A DNA stretch of 26,157 nt from the NCBI GenBank assembly GCA_028694115.1, contig JAQUUB010000059.1, forward strand, positions 1 to 26,157. The letters run 5' to 3'. A model generated the notes under the pieces. That model worked only from the letters and a program-made list of their open reading frames with translations. It had not been told where the DNA came from and searched no databases. How positions within the stretch are numbered: the first letter of the stretch is position 1; each line of letters begins with the position of its first letter. The stretch comes from Lachnospiraceae bacterium (GTDB taxonomy: Bacteria; Bacillota_A; Clostridia; Lachnospirales; Lachnospiraceae). Of this stretch, positions 13,963 through 22,205 are shown piece after piece. Both the position numbers and the translations under genes were made by a program.

Positions 13963-14058
13963 CGAAGAGGAATGAAAAATGACTTTTCAAATTCGGTTTC
14001 TGCATGGAGCTTCGCCTGTTCAGCACTGAAATTAAAATCTCCTGCTATCTTTCTCCCC
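13959..14058 (-). pseudogene. RhuM-family C-terminal fragment
   Basis: A minus-strand frame ending at a stop overlapping the ferredoxin stop reads AGDFNFSAEQAKLHAETEFE, resembling the conserved tail of RhuM proteins (the intact gene in this window has GNGTVSHLQAMEKAQTEYRKY at the same place). There is no start codon and a stop precedes it at about 14059. It is probably the leftover end of a second RhuM gene. Confidence 0.4.
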
Positions 14059-14078
14059 TAAAAAGAGAGCGGATAGCA
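14043..14078 (-). terminator. Hairpin downstream of the kinase-fusion gene
   Basis: TGCTATC (14043-14049) pairs with GATAGCA (14072-14078), extended by TTCTC/GAGAG inside. It lies 30 nt past the stop of the kinase gene on the minus strand, followed by GGAGATTTTAA. It is a moderate candidate terminator of the helicase/kinase operon. Confidence 0.5.
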
Positions 14079-14107
14079 ACACCACTGTGCTGCCTAAAAC
14101 ATATCTC

Positions 14108-15568
14108 TTAAATAATCTCTCCCACGCAGGAAGTTCCATAATTTTGTGCAAAATCATCTGCCTCCTCTCTACACTTAAATATTACGATGTCTTTCTCTTT
14201 GTGTTTTTCCAGAAGTGCATAAATCTCCGGCAGTTTTTTCACCGAGAATTCCTCAATCCATTGCCTAAATCCACTTTCTAAATCGTTTTCTGTTTCAGTC
14301 CAGGGCATATCCTCTCTCTTAGTACCTATTCGTGCTATTGCACCTTCAAGACATACCTCAGTTGGCAAATCAAATAGAATGATCATATCCGCTTCTTTCA
14401 TACGAATTTCTAAAGTCCGCTGATAATTACCATCTATAATCCACTCGTGCAGATTAAGGATTTCTCTCAACTTAACATCGAAATCTTCTGAAGATATTTC
14501 TGTCCTGTCCGGTTTATGGTTTATCATATCTAAATAGAATAAAGGTAACCCTGATTTGTCTCTCAATTTTCTAGCAAATGTACTTTTTCCTGATCCAGGG
14601 CTGCCAATAATCATAATTTTCTTAGCCTTTCCAACAGATGGAAAAAACTTTTTTCGGTATTCATTTGTATACCATTTTGGAATAGTTAATCTAAAATCAT
14701 CATAATTTTCAAATGAAGTTCTTGCCCTTTTAACCATTCCGTCAATATCTTCTTGTCCAAATTTTTCCGCCCATTTAACAGAAAACAAGGAAGCCTGGGC
14801 TACATATACTGCATTTGTAATCCAAAAATCATTTGGTATTTTATCATCAAAGTAGGCGTCAATCTGTCCAATGCAATATGGGATACTTATCTCAATTCCA
14901 AAGCTTTCCAGTTTATAGAATTCTTCATATGGATCGCCAATTTCCCATCTATTAAAATCAATTACTCCAATAGAACCATCCGCTCTATAAATCAGATTTC
15001 CAGGATGAAAGTCTCCATGCATGTAAACCGGACTTTCCTTCCAAATCAGATTTATATTGTCCTTTACGTATTTTATTGCAATTTCGTCACCCAAAATTCT
15101 AACTTGTGAATTTTCATATCTCGATAATTGAAATAGTTTCTTTTCCCTTTTTGTAGTTTCAGGAACATCTTCCTCTTCTATAGGAATTGAATGTATTTTT
15201 CTAAGAATCTTTCCGGCTTCTCGTCCCAGAAGATATTGCTCTTTTACGGAAAGACTGGGCAATACCTCCTCCAAGTCGCATCCTTCAACCCAAGACAGTA
15301 ACATATAAATATTTTTATTATTATTACAGATTCCAATCCCCCTTGGCATAGACATATATATTCCAAGTTTGGAATATTTCGTAATAATCTCATATTCTTT
15401 CTTTTTTGCATCCAATTGTTCTATATCAGATACTCTAAGAAGCAATAACTCGCCTTCACTCGTCCTTATCTTATACTTCTTATCATTGGACCATCCTTTA
15501 GAAACTATATCAACAGATTCCCAGTTTTTACTTTCAGGTATGTCCAAAAACGGTTCTGAACGTCTCAT
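14108..15568 (-). CDS. APH-type kinase fused to FlaR-like P-loop kinase
   Basis: A 486-aa two-domain protein. Residues about 15-290 form an aminoglycoside-phosphotransferase/choline-kinase-type fold: LSWVEGCDLEE hinge, catalytic loop HGDFHPGN at 184-191, and metal-binding Asp in VIDFNRWEIGDP (DFN at 204-206 in place of the usual DFG/DFE). Residues about 315-475 form a P-loop kinase like FlaR/topology-modulation proteins: Walker A GSPGSGKST at 322-330, then YLDMINHKPD, WIIDGNYQRTLEIR and a lid-like region with IGTKREDMPW. Start ATG 15568 follows a strong GGAGGGG; the frame extends to 15613 without such a site. It lies 66 nt after the helicase-nuclease gene and is probably co-transcribed. The phosphate acceptor is unknown; antibiotic resistance should not be assumed. 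Confidence 0.87.
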   Translation of the reverse strand: MRRSEPFLDIPESKNWESVDIVSKGWSNDKKYKIRTSEGELLLLRVSDIEQLDAKKKEYEIITKYSKLGIYMSMPRGIGICNNNKNIYMLLSWVEGCDLEEVLPSLSVKEQYLLGREAGKILRKIHSIPIEEEDVPETTKREKKLFQLSRYENSQVRILGDEIAIKYVKDNINLIWKESPVYMHGDFHPGNLIYRADGSIGVIDFNRWEIGDPYEEFYKLESFGIEISIPYCIGQIDAYFDDKIPNDFWITNAVYVAQASLFSVKWAEKFGQEDIDGMVKRARTSFENYDDFRLTIPKWYTNEYRKKFFPSVGKAKKIMIIGSPGSGKSTFARKLRDKSGLPLFYLDMINHKPDRTEISSEDFDVKLREILNLHEWIIDGNYQRTLEIRMKEADMIILFDLPTEVCLEGAIARIGTKREDMPWTETENDLESGFRQWIEEFSVKKLPEIYALLEKHKEKDIVIFKCREEADDFAQNYGTSCVGEII

Positions 15569-15634
15569 TCTGTTCCCCTCCAAAATCAATTCATTCATCC
15601 AAAAATGCACCAATGCATCCTTAATCGCCTTTTC

Positions 15635-18600
15635 TTACATCAAATAGTTGTTAATCAAACGCTTGATTTCTGCAGAGTTAATTCCACCATTCAGGGAATC
15701 CTTGGATACAATCAGGTTTTCACCCTCCACAATATCATGTTTCTTATACAGCTCTTTCTTTTCCTCCCAGTGCTTGCTGTAGCCAGCATCGCCGAGCATT
15801 CCACAATGTTCCCAGTAGAAGCAGGTGCCACTTTCAGCATCCTCAATCGTAAAGTCCGGAATCCTTATGCCATCATCACCCAAGTCCAGTTCTTTTTCAT
15901 ATTCATACTCAATGCCTGCTTCAAACAACATATTAGCAATGATAACCTCTGACTTGGAACGAACTAAATCGCCCTTCAGGGTTCTGTGAATCAATGCCTG
16001 TTCATAATATTTTTTCTTGTACTCTACGATATTCGGAGCTTCAAAGAGACAGGTAAACCTTCTGGCAACCTCTGAACACGACATGGATGAATAATCCCTC
16101 AAGTGATATGCTCCGTCGTTGTAGAGAATGACAAGCTTGTCCTTCTGTCTGGTAATTGCTGTATAAAGCAGTTCCTTAGAGAGCAAGCCTCCCGGCTCAC
16201 CAAGTACCAGAATTGCCTTACCAAATTCACTACCTTGCGCTTTATGAACTGTGAGGGCATAGGCAAGTTCCAAGTCGGAGTTTCCTTCATCTGATACTGT
16301 AGATGTCCAGTTGTAATCAAATGTGGGTTGGGAAGAGAACACGACCTGATGCGTATTCTTTTTTGCTTTTGGCTTTTCCCAGATACGCTCCACAATACCG
16401 ACCTCACCGTTTGCAACATATCCGTCCTCTGTTGCATGCGTCTGAACATTGTAACCTTTCATTTTCTGATTGCGGACGTTGATGACCTTGTCACCAAAAA
16501 CGATGCCATCTGTACCAAGAATATGTCTGGTTCTTCGCACCTTACAGTCTTTCAATGTAATCATCTGCTGTGAACGATATTTCTCATGAATGTAACGGTT
16601 AATAGTTGCTGTGCCAATCGCAGCATCGTTTCGATATGCAGATAGGATTTGCCAGCTTTCTACCTTCTTCGGGTCGGAACCAAAGTTCATCCAACCACTA
16701 TTGACAGACCCACCAATCGAAATATCAAATCCCTCAATATCATCAATATCTGTCATTTCTGTTTCTTCAAAGACTGTCTCAAATATCTTCTGTTCCAGTT
16801 CTTCCGGAGTACTCCATGTTTTGAAAGCTACGTGCTTACCCAATGTGCCACTCTGCAGCTGAATGAAAATACTATCATCCAAATTCTCTGCATTCCCCGT
16901 GTACCATTTGGAAAGTTCAGTATCGCCACGAGGCTGACCGTCATCAGAAAGCTGACGCATAGTGACTGTCAACTGTCCGAATCCTTTACCAACCTTCGGG
17001 AACTCAGTAATACCCACATCCAAACTACGAACCAAATCTACAAATGGTCTGCCAGCACCAATCGGTGGTAGTTGGTTAGGGTCTCCTACGAAAATGATTC
17101 TCTGTGCTTTTTTACGAAGTGCTTGCAGTAATGCACCAAACATCTCCTCCGTAAGCATGGAGCTTTCATCAATGATTACCGTGAATGGAACATTCTGTGC
17201 CTCTTCGTTAGAAAGATGATACTCCATCGTATATCCGTTGAAGCGTTTACTTTCGCTCAAGAACTGGGCTACCGTTTTTGCTGTACTGTTTACGCCCTGC
17301 TGCTTCATAGCTTGACTCATTCTCACTCGTGCTTTTCCAGTCGGAGCCAAAAGAAGTACTCCACCATCACGAATTTGAGGTGATTTGCATAGCAAAGCAA
17401 GCAGGGTCGTTTTTCCTGTTCCAGCACCGCCTATTAAAACGGATAATCTTGACTCTGCCAACTCTTTCAAAATAGCTGCTTTTTCTGTTCTGGCTCTATC
17501 TTCAAATTCTGTTGACTGTTGTCCTTCAAAAGCATTATCAACAATTGCTCTCCAATCCTCCTGAAGATCATGGCGTTTACCCTTGAGCCGCTTTCCTATG
17601 GAAGAACGAATTACTTCATCAATTTCATATAAGCGAAGCAGCTGATATGCCTTACTTCCATCTGCGCATTCTACTGGAGCCAATTCTTCTTGCAGGAATG
17701 CTGCTACGCTGTTCATAATGTCACCTGTGACACGACACTCCGGCTCGATAGGCAGAGCATTTACTTCCTCGATTATTTTATCCAGAGGATAAACAGTGTG
17801 TCCCCACAAAGCCTGCTTTTCCAGCTGACTAATGGCATAAGCACGGATACGTCGTTTATCATTCTCGGAATCGAGTGCAGATGGCTCCTGCAGCGGATTT
17901 GCATTTCTGATAATCTCCGGTGGGAATACTGCCATATCGACTTTTTTGACTGGAATAATGCACTCAGGTGCGCTGCGTCTGGTTTGCTCATAAAGGATAT
18001 ATGGATTTTCTATAATCTCCTTGTCAGAGCATCCAATGCCACATTTCCTACGCCATTCAGGATTAAATGCTATCTCGGCTTGTGTATTCGTCAATGACAT
18101 ACGAGCCAGCAACCAGAACAGGGCTTTTCTTTCTCCTGAAAGTGACAGGAAGGTATGTACCTCAGTGCTTCCAAGCGTAGAGGTTACCAAAGAACTAAAG
18201 TAGTTCTTTGGTGCCTTTAATGCCTGCATCAATGTGCTTTCATAATCAGACAAATCCGTTATTTTCGCTTTTACTTCTTTGGCTATGATTTTTCCACGAC
18301 GGAATCCTACTGCATTCAGCATTGCTCCCAATCCGGGGAACACGCCTCTATCCAGCCATACTTCTTTCAGGCGATTTCTTGTCCAAGTGATGCATTCATT
18401 CCAATTGCCCGGAATACATTCTTTGATAATTTCCAGAGCCTTTATTGTCTGAAGTAAAACGCTAATTACTGCATCAAAGGATAGTTGCTCCGTTGCATAG
18501 GAGAACTCTTCAAAATAGTCATCCTCTGCCAATACGGTTATTGTATTCATATCAAAATCTGGATGTTCTTCTGCGTATTCCATCATTTCACGGTATGGCA

Positions 18601-19318
18601 GTAAGAACCCATTTTTGCGCTCTTCACGGATGGAATGACCTACCATAGTCTCCCAAAGGATAGAGCGCAGAGTACCTGCGTCTGTGTGGTTATGTTCTGG
18701 TGGCTCTTTCAAAGAAGTTACAACACCGATTCCCATTACCACACGCTTGGCATCATCAATAAACGGTACCTGCTTTGCATAAGGAATCACAAGTGAACTG
18801 CCAATTTGAACATCCTCATAAAAAGTTTTGAAGATTGCTCTTTGGTTAGTGGCATCCTGTACCCAGTTTGTCGTGAACGGTAAATCCGGCTCTCTTGCCG
18901 CATCATAATCAATACCGAGGCGTTCAACCAATTTTGCAATATTAGCATCATCACGGTCATTTCCTTTACGCAGCATCGTCCATCCAAAAGGTCTCGCCGG
19001 AAGGGTGAACGGAGGATATACCAGCTCCGTCTCCAAAAAATGTCCATGCGCTCCGCTATTGCCTTTTTTATACGGATGCACCGTAGTTTTTGAATAAGTA
19101 TCCGCTGACATAAAACAGCCGCCTTCAGAAAGGCATGGTATCTCTGTTTCGTGTCCAGCAATCGGACAGCCCGCAAGTTTTTCTTCCAATTCATCATCTC
19201 TGCTGTCTGCGACGTTTTTCAATCGCAGGCAAGCATTGTTATAGCAAGGCTTGTTACAAACCAAGCCCGAATATCCGTTATCTTTCCACGGCACTCTGAT
19301 AGATAAATGTTGCGCCAT
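15635..19318 (-). CDS. RecD-like SF1 helicase with PD-(D/E)XK-like C-terminus
   Basis: A 1227-aa protein. Residues 1-70 are Cys-rich (Cys 21, 25, 30, 51, 62, 68) and could bind zinc or an Fe-S cluster. Residues about 120-600 are poorly characterised but include a helix-hairpin-helix-like stretch near 325-350. The RecD/Dda-type SF1B core has motif I GGAGTGKTT (630-638), Ia APTGKARVRM, II IIDESSM (715-721), III FVGDPNQLPP (743-752), IV MRQL (787-790), V-like GDKVINVRNQ, VI AYALTVHKAQGSEF (1019-1032) and YTAITR. The C-terminus has SKSEVIIANML (E1124), IPDFTI (D1155) and YWEHCG (E1170), a PD-(D/E)XK-like pattern. It should be an ATP-driven 5'-3' helicase, perhaps DNA-cleaving. Start ATG 19318 follows AAAGGAGG inside a broken recombinase gene. 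Defence or repair are the likely roles. Confidence 0.88.
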   Translation of the reverse strand: MAQHLSIRVPWKDNGYSGLVCNKPCYNNACLRLKNVADSRDDELEEKLAGCPIAGHETEIPCLSEGGCFMSADTYSKTTVHPYKKGNSGAHGHFLETELVYPPFTLPARPFGWTMLRKGNDRDDANIAKLVERLGIDYDAAREPDLPFTTNWVQDATNQRAIFKTFYEDVQIGSSLVIPYAKQVPFIDDAKRVVMGIGVVTSLKEPPEHNHTDAGTLRSILWETMVGHSIREERKNGFLLPYREMMEYAEEHPDFDMNTITVLAEDDYFEEFSYATEQLSFDAVISVLLQTIKALEIIKECIPGNWNECITWTRNRLKEVWLDRGVFPGLGAMLNAVGFRRGKIIAKEVKAKITDLSDYESTLMQALKAPKNYFSSLVTSTLGSTEVHTFLSLSGERKALFWLLARMSLTNTQAEIAFNPEWRRKCGIGCSDKEIIENPYILYEQTRRSAPECIIPVKKVDMAVFPPEIIRNANPLQEPSALDSENDKRRIRAYAISQLEKQALWGHTVYPLDKIIEEVNALPIEPECRVTGDIMNSVAAFLQEELAPVECADGSKAYQLLRLYEIDEVIRSSIGKRLKGKRHDLQEDWRAIVDNAFEGQQSTEFEDRARTEKAAILKELAESRLSVLIGGAGTGKTTLLALLCKSPQIRDGGVLLLAPTGKARVRMSQAMKQQGVNSTAKTVAQFLSESKRFNGYTMEYHLSNEEAQNVPFTVIIDESSMLTEEMFGALLQALRKKAQRIIFVGDPNQLPPIGAGRPFVDLVRSLDVGITEFPKVGKGFGQLTVTMRQLSDDGQPRGDTELSKWYTGNAENLDDSIFIQLQSGTLGKHVAFKTWSTPEELEQKIFETVFEETEMTDIDDIEGFDISIGGSVNSGWMNFGSDPKKVESWQILSAYRNDAAIGTATINRYIHEKYRSQQMITLKDCKVRRTRHILGTDGIVFGDKVINVRNQKMKGYNVQTHATEDGYVANGEVGIVERIWEKPKAKKNTHQVVFSSQPTFDYNWTSTVSDEGNSDLELAYALTVHKAQGSEFGKAILVLGEPGGLLSKELLYTAITRQKDKLVILYNDGAYHLRDYSSMSCSEVARRFTCLFEAPNIVEYKKKYYEQALIHRTLKGDLVRSKSEVIIANMLFEAGIEYEYEKELDLGDDGIRIPDFTIEDAESGTCFYWEHCGMLGDAGYSKHWEEKKELYKKHDIVEGENLIVSKDSLNGGINSAEIKRLINNYLM

Positions 19319-19847
19319 ACTGTGCCTCCTTTATTTTATCCCTTGTCCAGCAGGGACTGATTTCCAACACACTGCACCCTCGAAGATACAAGTCAAATAT
19401 CAGTTTGACATTCTCTGCTGTTTGCTCATCAAGAACCAAGTTACCATCCGCATCATGTCTATACCCATAGCATTTTCTATCATACAATTTTGATTTCCCA
19501 GATGCCACCCGTTGCTTAATGCCCCACTTTATATTCTCACTACGTGATTCATTCTCTGCCTGTGCAATAGATTTAATAACAGCAATCATCAAATCACTGT
19601 CTGTATTTACAGTATCCAACTCTTCCTGCTCAAATATTACACGGACACCCAGTACCTTTAATTGACTGATCACATCCAGAATCTCAACGATGTCTCTTCC
19701 AAATCTGCTGATACTTTTCGTTATGACTATATCCAACTTCTTATCATTGCAATCTTCAATGATAAGATTGAATTCCTTGCGTGAAGAGCCTGTTTCGGCA
19801 TTTACTTCTGAACCCTTGGCATCAATACTACCGTCTCTACATGGCAC
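19278..19847 (-). pseudogene. Serine recombinase fragment, truncated at both ends
   Basis: The readable core is the middle of a large serine recombinase: RKEFNLIIEDC, then [53 protein letters not shown] and CYGYRHDADGNLV. The N-terminal part with the catalytic Ser (YxRVS) is absent and is replaced by unrelated residues starting at GTG 19847. After LYLRGCSVLEI the sequence leaves the family and runs through the ribosome binding site and start codon of the helicase gene. The helicase cassette therefore joins directly to a recombinase gene broken near 19370. No activity is expected. Confidence 0.85.
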
Positions 19848-20223
19848 GAGCGGGTGCTTTTGATAGCATTATCAGAGCCTAAGTGCTTATTTCTTGTGGT
19901 AATAAGTCCAAGAACACTACTGTTTTTGCGTAAACAAGTCAAAGGCAAAATTCTTAGAAAATCCTCGTATTTCAGTAAATAGGTCAAGGGCAAATTAGGG
20001 CATTTTCATACTGTTTTCTGTTCTTCACTTGAAAATCGGTCAACGAGATTTTGGAAACAGGGTTCTGTTCATAGGGGAACAGGCAACGGCAGCTATCACC
20101 ATATAACAACTTCATACAAACTGGACTCTAACAAAATCTAACTATCTTCCGATAGCAATACCTAACGACATTAACACTTCCAATAAATGTCTCTAATTCT
20201 TCACATATATCATATATCATTCA
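19848..20223. other. Non-coding gap with repeat copy B
   Basis: No gene is recognised. A 63-codon minus-strand frame (19802-19993) spans part of it, but it has no ribosome binding site and overlaps both the recombinase fragment and the repeat. The 3' side, 20045-20223, is AT-rich and featureless apart from a short TGTTC/GAACA repeat near 20066-20081. Confidence 0.45.
19954..20044. repeat. 91-bp diverged direct repeat, copy B
   Basis: Gap-free partner of 8790-8880 in the same orientation, with 10 mismatches. In this copy the minus-strand open stretch reads LTYLLKYEDFLR and continues into the region upstream of the broken recombinase. Both copies lie next to truncated genes, consistent with element scars. 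Confidence 0.8.
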
Positions 20224-21132
20224 TCACTCAATCATGTCCAATACCGCAATAGAATCATCTGAATCAGAACACAAATGTTCTCGTTCTATGCGACCCATAT
20301 ATAAAAAATCCATAATGTCATTGAACTCTTGAACCTCTGGTGTAGTCCCTTGAACCCTCCCTACTTTCCTATAATATGGTAATGCACTTTCAAAATCCGA
20401 ATATGTTAAACCTTTACTACGAATTGTTGATCCTAATTGAGTTATCTTATCCTTACATAATTGGTACATATTTGGTGGTGCCATATATTTCAATACTTCT
20501 ACCAAACGGGGATCTTGTTCGGCAAGTTCACTATTGAAATTTTCAGAATATGTATTCATATGAAGCAAAGATTCTTTGTTTTCTTCAATCCATTTAATTG
20601 CAGTTTCAGCATCACTAGCCTTTAATGTTGCCAATACCAATTTATCAATAATTGAAACATTATCTGGATATTTCTCATATAAGAATATTAAAACTTTGTA
20701 TCGTATTATTGGTGGCAAAATTGAAAATGAAAACATGACATTTCCGTTTGTACCAAATTTGTATTTCTCAAAATAACTGATGAGAAGGTACGACAGAAGG
20801 TCAAATAATCCATCTATTGCTAAATTAAATTCTTCAACGGTAACCTCGCCACGGAATTTGGTATGCGTAGTTCTATTGCCTTTCTTTTTTAACTTATTAA
20901 CTGCCTTTTCTACTACTTTGTAGTTTAGTAACGTTCGTATACTTCTCCTTATTTCTTCATCTCCTAAAGTTATTTCTTTTTCCGGATCGATATTCAAAAT
21001 TTTCCTGACAATTATCTCAGCATATTGCCTAAGTGTAGAGATTTTTCCTCTGTAAGATGTTGATGTGTAAAATATATCTCCAATTAAATCAGATGCCAAT
21101 GTTTGATATTTTTCATTATTGAAATGGATCAT
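20224..21132 (-). CDS. DUF4145/HEPN-like protein of unknown function
   Basis: A 302-aa soluble protein starting at ATG 21132 behind GGGAGGAATATAAG. The N-terminal 125 residues are helical and resemble DUF4145-type HEPN domains: LRQYAEIIVRKIL at 34-46, then KKGNRTTH (GNRTTH at 85-90) and a final helical stretch LFDLLSYLLISYFEKYK. The GN..H segment is the usual DUF4145 signature. HEPN proteins are often RNases in defence or toxin systems, but the canonical R-x4-6-H spacing is not evident here, so nuclease activity is unproven. The remaining 175 residues look like an all-helical, repeat-type region without a recognised family. It is the last gene of a minus-strand series with DUF3795 and VOC genes. 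Confidence 0.6.
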   Translation of the reverse strand: MIHFNNEKYQTLASDLIGDIFYTSTSYRGKISTLRQYAEIIVRKILNIDPEKEITLGDEEIRRSIRTLLNYKVVEKAVNKLKKKGNRTTHTKFRGEVTVEEFNLAIDGLFDLLSYLLISYFEKYKFGTNGNVMFSFSILPPIIRYKVLIFLYEKYPDNVSIIDKLVLATLKASDAETAIKWIEENKESLLHMNTYSENFNSELAEQDPRLVEVLKYMAPPNMYQLCKDKITQLGSTIRSKGLTYSDFESALPYYRKVGRVQGTTPEVQEFNDIMDFLYMGRIEREHLCSDSDDSIAVLDMIE

Positions 21133-21188
21133 CTTATATTCCTCCCACTCTTGTAAATTTATTTCTATAGACTCGAATTTTTCTTATT

Positions 21189-21620
21189 CTATAAACTGAA
21201 CATTTCATTATTCATCTTTTCTTGACACTCACTACATTCCCTGTCATGAATGGAAATAATACCGCCACATTTGGGACAGGTATATTTTCCTTTCTGCTGT
21301 TCCATAAACGCTTCTAATCCATATTGGCGAACAAACTCACTATTTTTCATAAGGCTTGCTTGATATCTCTTGTTATAGCTTTTCTCAAGATTTTTTATCA
21401 GTTTGCATGGATAGTCGATACATTCGAAGCAATAGGATAAGCCTTTGTCTTTGATACAGTCTTTTATCTTACATTTACGGCAATGTTCCGGCTTGCCTAT
21501 ATTACCGTTCAGGCACCCGGCACATGGCTTTTTATGATAGCAATGTTTATAGCAGACCTTACAATTCACTCCACAAGGGGCGAACATGATAGTATCAATA
21601 TTTTCTTTCGGCATTTTCAT
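21189..21620 (-). CDS. DUF3795-family Cys-rich protein
   Basis: A 143-aa protein with many Cys residues. CGVNCKVCYKHC, CAGC, HCRKCKIKDC and YCFECIDYPC follow the DUF3795 pattern, and an extra C-terminal zinc-ribbon-like pair (CPKCGG near 114, CSEC near 132) extends it. It probably binds metal; no enzymatic role is known for the family. The start ATG 21620 has AAAGGGG upstream. It lies 56 nt before the HEPN-like gene and 46 nt after the VOC gene, so the three may be co-transcribed. A truncated relative is at 8904-9053. Confidence 0.85.
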   Translation of the reverse strand: MKMPKENIDTIMFAPCGVNCKVCYKHCYHKKPCAGCLNGNIGKPEHCRKCKIKDCIKDKGLSYCFECIDYPCKLIKNLEKSYNKRYQASLMKNSEFVRQYGLEAFMEQQKGKYTCPKCGGIISIHDRECSECQEKMNNEMFSL

Positions 21621-21666
21621 ATACTATTACCCCTTTCAAAGTTTCGATTTCCTGACAAAGGAAAAG

Positions 21667-22125
21667 TTAGCTTTCCAAACACCCCTTGACATAATCCACA
21701 GGAACATCCATCCTCTCAGCAACCTGTTCCTCCGTCATTCCATTATTAAAGAACCGTTTTACAACCATTGAAATATCCTCAGCAACCTCAATAATATGAT
21801 AGTCCGGGTCATAAAAACGAACAACTCTTTGTCCCCAATTATGCTCTAACAATTCATGAACATATTCAATATTATCTGTTCGTAGTTTCTTATAAAACTC
21901 ATCAATATCAGAAACTTCAAAGTATAATTCTCCAGCATTATTTTTAAGATATACTTCTTTGTTATTGATAAAATTGCACCATGTGTCAAGTGTTTGCAAA
22001 AACAATCCACCATCCAGTTGAACATTGGCACCGAAATCACCTACCACATTCATGTCCAGTATATCATAATAAAATTTTTTGCTTACTTCCATATTTTTCA
22101 CTGCAATCAAAGTTCCCTTGTACAT
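21667..22125 (-). CDS. VOC-superfamily (glyoxalase/bleomycin-resistance-like) protein
   Basis: A 152-aa protein. The start YKGTLIAVKNMEVSKKFYYD and the end of the fold VVRFYDPDYHIIEVAE are typical of vicinal-oxygen-chelate domains, which act as metalloenzymes or sequester small toxic molecules. About 30 residues follow the fold (GMTEEQVAERMDVPVDYVKG) and resemble a short helix-turn-helix, an extension seen in some Firmicutes VOC proteins. Start ATG 22125 has GGAGGAAGG in front. The substrate is unknown. Confidence 0.85.
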   Translation of the reverse strand: MYKGTLIAVKNMEVSKKFYYDILDMNVVGDFGANVQLDGGLFLQTLDTWCNFINNKEVYLKNNAGELYFEVSDIDEFYKKLRTDNIEYVHELLEHNWGQRVVRFYDPDYHIIEVAEDISMVVKRFFNNGMTEEQVAERMDVPVDYVKGCLES

Positions 22126-22205
22126 TCTAACCTTCCTCCAAAAATTCTGTTTTTAGTTCTCCATTTCAGCTATAAAGTTTATCTTAATAACTGATTTCCC
22201 CAATC

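Noticed and set aside
16649..17071. 140-codon plus-strand ORF within the helicase gene
   Set aside because: It lies opposite conserved helicase motifs and has Cys/Ser-rich low-information residues typical of antisense frames.
18787..19197. 136-codon minus-strand ORF overlapping the helicase N-terminal region
   Set aside because: It is a shifted frame of the same strand with no start signals; the long helicase frame explains the sequence.
15635..19318. Conjugative relaxase (TraI/MobA-like) instead of a stand-alone helicase
   Set aside because: No relaxase His triad or catalytic Tyr motif is seen in the N-terminal region, and no other transfer genes are present.
19802..19993. 63-codon minus-strand ORF across repeat copy B
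   Set aside because: It has no ribosome binding site and overlaps the recombinase fragment; only the short LTYLLKYEDFLR part is shared with copy A.
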